Of a stretch of 6,010 bases of DNA, positions 1 to 5,457 are shown piece by piece. Source of the DNA: an uncultured Clostridia bacterium (GTDB lineage Bacteria; Bacillota; Clostridia; Oscillospirales; CAG-272); NCBI GenBank assembly GCA_947306035.1, contig CAMZFG010000070.1, positions 1 to 6,010 of the forward strand, given 5' to 3'. Position numbers and translations under genes: made by a program. A model generated the notes under the pieces. It was given only the letters and a program-made list of their open reading frames with translations. It did not search any database and was not told the origin of the DNA. Positions within the stretch are counted from its first letter, which is position 1; every line of letters starts with the position of its first letter.

Positions 1-13
1 GGCGGCTTTTTTT
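1..13 (+). terminator. Possible 3' end of an upstream terminator
   Basis: The window opens with GGCGGC followed directly by seven T residues (7-13), which looks like the descending arm and U-tract of an intrinsic terminator of a gene lying left of the window. The ascending arm would be outside, so the hairpin cannot be confirmed. If real, transcription of the sigma factor gene starts inside bases 14-115. Confidence 0.3.
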
Positions 14-100
14 GTACAAGGCGAAAAAACTTTTGAAAAACGTAAGGATTTTTTCTTTCTCGTGCGTATAAGAAGTGAAGGGGTCAGACGTGGCTCTTTC

Positions 101-110
101 GGAGAGGAGA
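101..110 (+). promoter_or_regulatory. Ribosome binding site setting the sigma factor start
   Basis: A purine-rich stretch with AGGAG at 105-109 ends six bases before the ATG at 116. The alternative in-frame GTG start at 62 has no Shine-Dalgarno match in front of it, and its extra 18 residues match nothing typical of sigma factors. This site therefore decides for the ATG at 116. Confidence 0.8.
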
Positions 111-115
111 GAACG

Positions 116-667
116 ATGGACAACGGCGCCTGCAGCTACCGCCGTTTCCTTGACGGGGACGAACGTGCTTTTGACGAGATCGTCGAGTCGCTGTTTCGCG
201 GCTTGGTGTTTTTTGTCGACCGCATCGTTCACGATACGCACGCCGCGGAGGATATCGCGATGGATACCCTGGCGGATCTGATCGTCTACCGTCACCGCTA
301 CAATTTCAAAGTTTCACTCAAGACCTACGTCTACATGGTGGGCCGTCACCGGGCGCTCGACTATCTGCGCCGCCGACGAGCCCGGCCGGTCACGGTGCTT
401 GAGGGCGAAGAGGACATCCCCGACGATGGGGAGACCCCGGAACAAGCCGTGCTGAACAGCGAGCGCAGGCGCATCGTCGCCGCCGCGCTGGCTGACCTGA
501 ACGAAGATATGCGCGAAGCGATACATCTGGTCTACTTTGAAGATATGACCTACGACGAGGCCGCCGTGGTCATGAAAAAGAGCAAAAAGCAGATCGACAA
601 TCTCTTGTACCGCGCCAAACAGGCCTTGCGCGACAAACTGGGGGAGGAGGGGAAATGGTTGCTGTGA
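116..667 (+). CDS. ECF-type RNA polymerase sigma factor (sigma-70 family)
   Basis: A 183-residue protein of typical ECF length that should direct RNA polymerase core enzyme to a small set of promoters. Region 2 covers about residues 10-88, including the AAEDIAMDTLADL segment (43-55) and the RHRALDYLRRRR segment (77-88) that matches the conserved end of region 2. A variable acidic linker (about 95-112) leads to region 4 at about 115-175, with the helix-turn-helix around MTYDEAAVVMKKSKKQIDNL (144-163). There is no C-terminal extension or membrane segment. The stop overlaps the start of the serpin gene by 13 bases, so the two are almost certainly cotranscribed and translationally coupled. In ECF operons that position is usually held by the anti-sigma factor, so this sigma factor is probably controlled by the membrane-bound serpin product. 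Target promoters cannot be read from this window. Family assignment is firm; the stimulus is unknown. Confidence 0.93.
   Translation: MDNGACSYRRFLDGDERAFDEIVESLFRGLVFFVDRIVHDTHAAEDIAMDTLADLIVYRHRYNFKVSLKTYVYMVGRHRALDYLRRRRARPVTVLEGEEDIPDDGETPEQAVLNSERRRIVAAALADLNEDMREAIHLVYFEDMTYDEAAVVMKKSKKQIDNLLYRAKQALRDKLGEEGKWLL
645..650 (+). promoter_or_regulatory. Ribosome binding site of serpin 1 inside the sigma gene
   Basis: A perfect AGGAGG lies within the last codons of the sigma factor gene, four bases before the ATG at 655. The spacing is somewhat short, but the next in-frame candidate, GTG at 664, would be 13 bases away. Ribosomes ending on the sigma factor pass over this site, which fits translational coupling and fixed stoichiometry. 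Confidence 0.75.
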
Positions 668-2109
668 AAAATCTGAACGTATACAAAGAGGAAATTTTCC
701 GCCGCGGCGAGGAGCGCCTGCAAAAAAGAAAACGCGTCAGACGCCGCGTGCTGTTCATGTGCCTGCCGCTGCTCTTGTGCGGCGTTATCGTCGGCACGGT
801 CGTGCTGCGCCCCTACCTGCTCGGCCGGGGCGCGGTCGAAACGCCGGACGACGGAGAGATGGTGCTGGTGCCGGGTACGGTGCAGAAGCCGGCGCGCCTG
901 ATCACCATTCGCTCTGAAAAAGAGGGCATCATGCCCCTGGATATCGTCGATCTGATGGCCGACATCATGCGCATGGAACGAACGGAATCGGTCGACACGG
1001 CGGCGGGGCACGCGGCCGCGGTCGATTTTTCGGTGCGGCTGTTGCAGGCGCTGACCGAGGACGGGGAAAACACGCTGATCGCGCCGCTTTCCGTGCTGAT
1101 GGCGCTCGGCATGATCGCCAACGGCGCCGCGGGCGAAACGAAAGCGGAAATGCAGACCACGCTCGGCCTGCCGCTTGACACGTGGAACGCGTATATGATC
1201 GCCGCCCGCACGCTGTTCGCCTCGACGGACGACGTGACGTTCGAGACCTTCAATTCGCTGTGGATCGACGGGCGCGAAGATTTTGCCGTCGACGCCGATT
1301 TTCTGCAAACGGGCGTCGATTGCTACGGCGCCGACGCCTATTGGGTGCCGACCGGGCGGTCGATGGCAGAGGCGATCAACGACTGGGTCAGCGAAAAAAC
1401 GCGCGGCCGCATCACCGACATGGCCAACGAGGCGGACGACCGCATGCTGCTGTCACTGATCAGCGCGCTGTATTTCGAGACCGACTGGGAGACGGAGTGG
1501 CTCTCGGTGGAGAACGCGACCTTTACCTGCGCGGACGGTACCGAAAAAGCGGTCGACATGATGATCGGCGCAGCGACGGAACGGTTCTCGAACGACGACG
1601 GCACGATCACGGGATTTGTCAAGTATTACCGCGGCGGCGAGTACGCCTTTGCGGCGCTGGTGCCGTGCGGCAGCGGGCGCGTGGAGCAGTTTTTGCAAAC
1701 GCTGACGGGCGAAGCGTTGGCCGATTTGTGGCAAAACCGCTGTCATCTCGACGAGCCGTTTGTGGTCGGTTTGCCAAAATTCGCGCAGACCTGCGACCTT
1801 TCGCTCAAAAACGCGCTGTCGGCCATGGGCATGCCGCTGGTGTTCGACCGTGACAACGCCGACTTTTCGGCTCTCGGCCAATTCGGCGACGACAGCCGGC
1901 GCGGCACGCACGAGATTGGTGACGTCCGACAAAAGACCACGCTGGCGGCTGACGTCAACGGCGAGGTCGGCGGCGCCGGCCCGCACGCCGGACTTTTCGA
2001 CAGCGTCGAACCAAGCGTCATACTCAACAGCCCGTTCCTTTATATGATCGTTCACGTCGAAAGCGGCGTGCCCGTCTTTATCGGAACGATGGCGGATCCC
2101 ACGGTCTGA
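655..2109 (+). CDS. Membrane-anchored serpin-like protein, candidate sensor/anti-sigma factor (serpin 1)
   Basis: A 484-residue protein. Residues 1-31 form a short, highly charged cytoplasmic tail (YKEEIFRRGEERLQKRKRVRRR, split here as YKEEIFRRGEE, 10-20, and RLQKRKRVRRR, 21-31). A single membrane segment follows (about 32-51); by the positive-inside rule the C-terminal part is outside the cell. A linker of about 55 residues leads to a serpin fold (about 110-484). Serpin signatures are the helix B block APLSVLMALGMIANGAAGET (143-162), LYFETDW (272-278), the LKNALSAMGMPLVFD region and the C-terminal FLYMIV...VFIGTMADP (461-482). The reactive loop lies at about 433-459. Its hinge is abnormal: P14 is Glu437 and P8 is Pro443, where inhibitors have Thr/Ser and Thr. 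The shutter Asn and His are replaced by Ser270 and Gln426. It is therefore probably not a functional suicide inhibitor. Its place behind an ECF sigma gene suggests that the cytoplasmic tail binds the sigma factor and the serpin domain senses a protease or ligand; this role is inferred. Confidence 0.9.
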   Translation: MVAVKNLNVYKEEIFRRGEERLQKRKRVRRRVLFMCLPLLLCGVIVGTVVLRPYLLGRGAVETPDDGEMVLVPGTVQKPARLITIRSEKEGIMPLDIVDLMADIMRMERTESVDTAAGHAAAVDFSVRLLQALTEDGENTLIAPLSVLMALGMIANGAAGETKAEMQTTLGLPLDTWNAYMIAARTLFASTDDVTFETFNSLWIDGREDFAVDADFLQTGVDCYGADAYWVPTGRSMAEAINDWVSEKTRGRITDMANEADDRMLLSLISALYFETDWETEWLSVENATFTCADGTEKAVDMMIGAATERFSNDDGTITGFVKYYRGGEYAFAALVPCGSGRVEQFLQTLTGEALADLWQNRCHLDEPFVVGLPKFAQTCDLSLKNALSAMGMPLVFDRDNADFSALGQFGDDSRRGTHEIGDVRQKTTLAADVNGEVGGAGPHAGLFDSVEPSVILNSPFLYMIVHVESGVPVFIGTMADPTV

Positions 2110-2116
2110 AAGACCG
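2102..2116 (+). other. Small perfect hairpin across the serpin 1 stop codon
   Basis: CGGTCT (2102-2107) and AGACCG (2111-2116) form a six-base-pair stem around a three-base loop that includes part of the TGA stop. No T-tract follows, so it is not a standard intrinsic terminator. It could protect the mRNA 3' end or be chance. Confidence 0.3.
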
Positions 2117-2124
2117 GCCAATGC

Positions 2125-2138
2125 CACGCGTGTGCGTG
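2125..2138 (+). other. Small inverted repeat after serpin 1
   Basis: CACGC (2125-2129) and GCGTG (2134-2138) can pair around a GTGT loop. A run of five T residues lies about ten bases downstream (2149-2153), too far for a standard terminator. Together with the preceding hairpin it could slow or end transcription of the sigma-serpin operon, but the evidence is weak. Confidence 0.2.
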
Positions 2139-2180
2139 AGGGCGGAACTTTTTGAGTGCTGCACGCCGCACGAAAATCGT

Positions 2181-2200
2181 CGCTTTATATGAATAAAGCG
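2181..2200. promoter_or_regulatory. 8+8 inverted repeat upstream of the serpin 2 promoter
   Basis: CGCTTTAT (2181-2188) and ATAAAGCG (2193-2200) are exact reverse complements separated by ATGA. The repeat ends 31 bases before the -35 box of the serpin 2 promoter. The following stretch is T-rich but interrupted, so it could serve as a weak terminator for the upstream operon. Equally, the symmetric AT-rich arms could be a binding site for a dimeric regulator of serpin 2. The sequence does not settle which. Confidence 0.4.
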
Positions 2201-2231
2201 TAAATTGACTTTGTCTTTTTATGCAGTTTTA

Positions 2232-2260
2232 TTGACAAACGAGAATTTGATATATATACT
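2232..2260 (+). promoter_or_regulatory. Strong sigma-A type promoter for serpin 2
   Basis: A perfect -35 box TTGACA (2232-2237) is separated by the optimal 17 bases from a -10 box TATACT (2255-2260), five of six consensus positions. The upstream 25 bases are AT-rich, as in UP elements. Transcription should start near 2267, giving a leader of about 44 bases with no obvious riboswitch. Serpin 2 is thus likely expressed by the housekeeping polymerase, independently of the sigma-serpin 1 operon, although read-through cannot be excluded. Confidence 0.82.
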
Positions 2261-2310
2261 GAAATCGGAGACGTCGGACGAACGACGCCCGCGAAAAGGA
2301 GGAAACGGTC

Positions 2311-3645
2311 ATGAAACGAGAACGTACGTGTGAACGACGAATGCGCCCGAAACCGGCGAGGCACTTGCTGCTGCGGGCCTGCCTGTCGCTTCTGCTTTGC
2401 GGCGCGCTGCTGACCTCTGCCGCCTGCGGCAAACAGACAGACAGCGGCACGACCGCGGCGGGCGAGCAAACGGGAAAGACGGCCATGGATACGCGCGTCG
2501 TCAACCTGATGGCGGGCTTCACCGCGGGAGAACGGACGGAAACGGTCGATATGGCGGCAGGCAACGCCGCCGTGAACGATTTTTCCGTGCGGCTGCTGCA
2601 GGCCGGTTTTGAAAGCGGCAAAAACGTGCAGTTCGCGCCCTTTTCGGTGTGGCAGGTCATGGCCATGGCCGCCAACGGCGCCGGGGGAGAGACGCTGACG
2701 CAGATCGAGGATACGCTGGGTCTGCCGCTTGCGGATATGAACGCTTACGTCAGCCGGTATCGCGCGTCGTACGGCAGCCGTGCTTTGAGAGAGGCCAACG
2801 CGCTTTGGCTGACCGGCAGCGACCGTTTTTCGCCGAACGCCGGCTTTTTGCAGACTAACGCCGATTGCTACGGTGCCGACGCGTATCGCGTGCCGACCGA
2901 CGTTTCGGTATGCGACGCGGTCAACGCGTGGGTCAACGACAGGACGAACGGCAAGATCCCGCAACTTTTGAAGAGCGCGCCGGACGGCCCTGAGTGGCTG
3001 TATCTGGTGAACGCCCTGTATTTTGAGGCGACGTGGCAAGAACCGTTCAGCCCCGACGACACGCGCGCGCAGTCCTTCACCTGCGAAGACGGCACCGTCA
3101 GAACGGTGGATATGATGAGCAGCGCGGAGAGAAAAAAAGAGACCGTGATCCGCACGGCAGACGCGGTCGGCTTTATCAAGCCCTACGCCAACTGCCACTA
3201 TGCCTTCGCCGCCCTGATGCCGACGGAGACGACCGTGTCGGAGTACGTGGCCGCCCTGACCGGCGAAAAACTGTCGACGGCATTGAGAAACGCCACCGGC
3301 ACAGGCCCTGTCTGCATGCCGAAATTCACCGCGACCTACGCGACCGATCTGAAAAACGCGCTTGTCGCCATGGGCATGCCGAATGCCTTTGACCGCGCCG
3401 CGGCCGACTTTTCGGGCATCGGCGACTTCGGCGGCAGAAACGGCCACGAGATCGATCAGGTCGCTCATCAGGTGACCGTGACCGTCGACGAGTCCGGCAC
3501 CACGGCGGCGGCCGGCACGGCGGCCGGTATGCTCGACAGCGCCCCGCAGCCCGTCGTTCTCGACCACCCCTTCGTGTATTTCATCTACAACACCTACACG
3601 AGAACGCCCGTTTTCATCGGCGTCATGGCGGACCCGACGCTCTGA
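2311..3645 (+). CDS. Serpin family serine protease inhibitor, probable lipoprotein (serpin 2)
   Basis: A 444-residue serpin; the family inhibits serine or cysteine proteases by a suicide mechanism in which the reactive loop inserts into the main sheet after cleavage. The ATG at 2311 has AGGAGG (2297-2302) eight bases upstream. A basic start and a hydrophobic stretch (19-38) end at Cys39 (TSAACGK), so it is likely exported and lipid-anchored, although Ser at position -3 is an unusual lipobox residue. A low-complexity Gly/Thr linker (about 40-58) precedes the serpin fold. Conserved blocks are APFSVWQVMAMAANGA (109-124), VNALYFEATW (233-242), MGMPNAFD, and the C-terminal PFVYF...VFIGVMADP (420-442). 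Shutter residues Asn234 and His386 are present. The hinge GTTAAAGTAAG (396-406) has Thr at P14 and P8 and Ala/Gly between, typical of true inhibitors. By length, P1 falls near Leu408-Ser410 in MLDSA. Gut Firmicutes serpins (siropins) inhibit elastase-like proteases; the target here is unknown. It is a diverged tandem paralogue of serpin 1. Confidence 0.93.
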   Translation: MKRERTCERRMRPKPARHLLLRACLSLLLCGALLTSAACGKQTDSGTTAAGEQTGKTAMDTRVVNLMAGFTAGERTETVDMAAGNAAVNDFSVRLLQAGFESGKNVQFAPFSVWQVMAMAANGAGGETLTQIEDTLGLPLADMNAYVSRYRASYGSRALREANALWLTGSDRFSPNAGFLQTNADCYGADAYRVPTDVSVCDAVNAWVNDRTNGKIPQLLKSAPDGPEWLYLVNALYFEATWQEPFSPDDTRAQSFTCEDGTVRTVDMMSSAERKKETVIRTADAVGFIKPYANCHYAFAALMPTETTVSEYVAALTGEKLSTALRNATGTGPVCMPKFTATYATDLKNALVAMGMPNAFDRAAADFSGIGDFGGRNGHEIDQVAHQVTVTVDESGTTAAAGTAAGMLDSAPQPVVLDHPFVYFIYNTYTRTPVFIGVMADPTL

Positions 3646-3653
3646 AAATAAAC

Positions 3654-3683
3654 AAAAAAACGCCCCGTTACGGGGCGTTTTTT
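3654..3683. terminator. Bidirectional intrinsic terminator between convergent genes
   Basis: A seven-base-pair GC stem CGCCCCG (3661-3667) / CGGGGCG (3671-3677) with a TTA loop is flanked by seven A residues on the left and six T residues on the right. It therefore works as a rho-independent terminator on both strands. It lies 8 bases past the serpin 2 stop and 9 bases past the stop of the convergent lyase-like gene, and clearly serves both. Confidence 0.95.
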
Positions 3684-3692
3684 ATATCGGTA

Positions 3693-5399
3693 TCAGGCAA
3701 GGATCTCCAGTTTGCAGCCGTCGGCGCCCTTGGCGAGCGTGACGTCCAGAAACCACGCGTTCGGCAGGTGGCCGCGGTCGAGTTCCGACGCCTCATCGTT
3801 GATGGGCGTCACCGTCTTTTTCTCGATCTTGCCCGTCAGTTTGCAGGCAAAGTCGCCCGCCGTAAAGCCCTCGTCCGTGAGGGTCGGCTCGGCCAACAGC
3901 AGGTAACGCTCCGTCACGGGCGCCGCCCCCCGCCAGTCAAAGCGGTCTTCCACGGTGATCCCTTTCTCCGTGACGGTAAAGGTGCGGGTCAAAGACCGCA
4001 GATCGTCCGAGGGGGCATAGGCCCCGGCAAAGCCGAACGAAAAGGCGTTCTCCTCGTACCGCAGGTGGTCGGCGGCGTGCGCCGCTCCCTCTTGCTCTGA
4101 AAGATCGCCGAAGAAGGGAACGGAATGCCCGCGGGAAGAACAGGTGAGAAACTCGTACCGTTCCGCGGTAAAATACTGCCGGCAATAGATGCCCGCGCCG
4201 AGATCGCCGAACACCTGACGCCCGTCCTTTGCCACGATGAACGTGCCGACGTCGTTGTGGTTGTGCGGCTCGTTGTTGTTGCCCGCTTTGGCGGCAAAGC
4301 CGAACGCGGGGTTCTTGACGATCCACCACCCGGCGTCTTTGGCGGCGTACACGGTGCGCTCCGGCACCTCGTCCACGCCGAAGTCGGGGTCGAACCACAC
4401 CAGCGTGCGGGTGTCCAGGCAAAAGCGGGCGCAGCCCGCGGCCAGATGCGGCGGCGGGGGCGGGAGCAAGGCGACCGCCTCGCCGTACTCACGGCGCAGA
4501 AAGTGCATTTTGTCGATCTCCGGCTCGCCCGTCCGCCCGCTGTCCGAAAAACTGACGGTCACGCGGCCGGAGAGAAACATTTTTTGCGCAAAGGCGGCAA
4601 TGGCTTTGACTTTCGGCAGTTTGAAGTAATCGTATCTGCCCTCGGTGACAAAGCGCTCGAGGTCGGCGTAGCAGAGAAAATAGCCATAGCCGTAACCCCA
4701 GTAACTGAGGCCTTCCACGCAGAAGCCGTCCTCGCCGAACCCGGAGAGAAAGCAGTCCATAGTGGCGCGAAAACGGGGCAGCAGCTGCATGAAAATATCG
4801 GGGCGGAAGCACCACGTCGCCACCGCGACCGAGCCGCAGCAGACGGCGGCCCAGTTGTTGGCGGCCGTCAGCCACCAGAACCGGCGACCCGCGCAGTAGG
4901 GGTCGAGGATGCGGCGCTGCGTCTCTTTGCGGATCAGTTTGCGGATCAGGGGCGACAGGCGCTCGCCGAGCAAAAACTCGATCTCGCCGAGGGCCGAGCC
5001 CGTTTCGCAGGCGAACAGGTCGAGGTGGTCGGGGATATCCTCGGTGACGTTCGGCTGATGCGCCGGCAGACACCAGGTGTACTCGCAGATAATGGCGTAG
5101 AGAATGTCCTCAAGGCGCGTCAGATACGCGGGCTCGTCGGGGTAGATCAGCGCCAGCAGCGCCGCGTCGTTGAGTATGCGGCGGCGCAGAAAATACTGCC
5201 CCTCGTACACGCCGCGGTTGCCGGTCTCAAAATACAGCCGGTAGTCGCTGAACGAAAGGTTCGGAATGGGGCAGGAACCCAGCGTTTTCCACTTTTCAAG
5301 CAAGTCGTTCCGATAGGGGGCGTAGGCCTCCCCCGTGCGCACTTTCTCCCAGAAAGCGGGGTCGTTCGCGATCTCAAAATAACTTTTCTGCCGCTGCAT
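3693..5399 (-). CDS. Heparinase II/III family protein (putative polysaccharide lyase)
   Basis: A 568-residue protein resembling the heparinase II/III-like lyases, which cleave uronic-acid-containing polysaccharides by beta-elimination. An alpha-helical toroid-like part (about 60-300) contains AANNWAAVCCGS (179-190) and DGFCVEGLSYWGYGYGY (224-240), blocks typical of this superfamily. A beta-rich part from about 345 has NNNEPHNHNDVGTF (374-387), FGDLGAGIY (397-405) and SSRGHS (421-426). His379 with a nearby Tyr such as Tyr233 are candidate catalytic residues. His381, Asp399 and His425 could correspond to the metal site known in Pedobacter heparinase II; this is assigned by eye. There is no signal peptide, so it is probably cytoplasmic and may act on imported oligosaccharides. 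The ATG at 5399 is supported by AAAGGAG seven bases upstream. Five consecutive prolines (313-317) mark the interdomain region. Substrate and activity are unknown, and no sugar transporter or other carbohydrate gene is adjacent in the window. Confidence 0.8.
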   Translation of the reverse strand: MQRQKSYFEIANDPAFWEKVRTGEAYAPYRNDLLEKWKTLGSCPIPNLSFSDYRLYFETGNRGVYEGQYFLRRRILNDAALLALIYPDEPAYLTRLEDILYAIICEYTWCLPAHQPNVTEDIPDHLDLFACETGSALGEIEFLLGERLSPLIRKLIRKETQRRILDPYCAGRRFWWLTAANNWAAVCCGSVAVATWCFRPDIFMQLLPRFRATMDCFLSGFGEDGFCVEGLSYWGYGYGYFLCYADLERFVTEGRYDYFKLPKVKAIAAFAQKMFLSGRVTVSFSDSGRTGEPEIDKMHFLRREYGEAVALLPPPPPHLAAGCARFCLDTRTLVWFDPDFGVDEVPERTVYAAKDAGWWIVKNPAFGFAAKAGNNNEPHNHNDVGTFIVAKDGRQVFGDLGAGIYCRQYFTAERYEFLTCSSRGHSVPFFGDLSEQEGAAHAADHLRYEENAFSFGFAGAYAPSDDLRSLTRTFTVTEKGITVEDRFDWRGAAPVTERYLLLAEPTLTDEGFTAGDFACKLTGKIEKKTVTPINDEASELDRGHLPNAWFLDVTLAKGADGCKLEILA

Positions 5400-5406
5400 A
5401 AGCGTG

Positions 5407-5413
5407 CTCCTTT
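5407..5413 (-). promoter_or_regulatory. Ribosome binding site of the lyase-like gene
   Basis: Read on the minus strand this is AAAGGAG, seven bases before the ATG at 5399. It confirms that the protein begins with MQRQKSYF and has no hidden N-terminal signal peptide upstream. Confidence 0.8.
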
Positions 5414-5427
5414 ATCCTATAAAATAG

Positions 5428-5457
5428 CCGAAAACAATACCCGTTACGGGGCTTATT
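5428..5457 (-). terminator. Weak terminator-like hairpin after the GNAT gene
   Basis: On the minus strand, just past the GNAT stop codon, CCCG and CGGG pair around a TAA loop (core 5440-5450). The stem can be extended, after a three-base bulge, by AATA pairing with TATT, and a GTTTT stretch follows. The stem is short and interrupted, so it would be a leaky terminator at best. The core 12-mer CCCGTTACGGGG is identical to that of the strong terminator at 3664-3675. The 53-base gap between the two minus-strand genes leaves open whether they form one transcript. Confidence 0.4.

Noticed and set aside
33..72. Promoter for the sigma gene (TTGAAA/TGAAAAAC near 33-41 and CGTATAAG near 65-72)
   Set aside because: The elements look like sigma-A or ECF (TGAAAC...CGTA) boxes, but the spacing is wrong for either: 28 bases between the TTGAAA and TATAAG hexamers, and 19-23 bases between the ECF-like boxes. 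An autoregulated ECF promoter is possible but not supported.
62..115. GTG at 62 as an upstream start of the sigma factor
   Set aside because: No ribosome binding site precedes it, and the added 18 residues lie before the normal start of region 2; the ATG at 116 has a good site.
550..1308. 252-codon minus-strand open frame opposite the sigma/serpin 1 junction
   Set aside because: Arg/His/Gln-rich translation without motifs, overlapping two well-supported genes; antisense shadow.
2121..2192. 23-codon open frame starting at ATG 2121 between the serpins
   Set aside because: No ribosome binding site, and the sequence is explained by small inverted repeats; no sign of a real peptide.
2205..2233. 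Second promoter with TTGACT at 2205
   Set aside because: At 17-base spacing the -10 would be TTTATT, a poor match; the TTGACA/TATACT pair just downstream is far better.
2185..3567. 460-codon open frame on the minus strand opposite serpin 2
   Set aside because: The product is rich in Arg, Gly, Ala, Val and His with no recognisable motif, it runs through the serpin 2 promoter, and the plus strand encodes a clear serpin. It is a by-product of GC-rich codon use.
5414..5440. Promoter for the lyase-like gene in the 53-base gap (TATTTTATAG on the minus strand)
   Set aside because: AT-rich -10-like sequence is present, but no -35 box at suitable spacing could be identified; it cannot be separated from chance.
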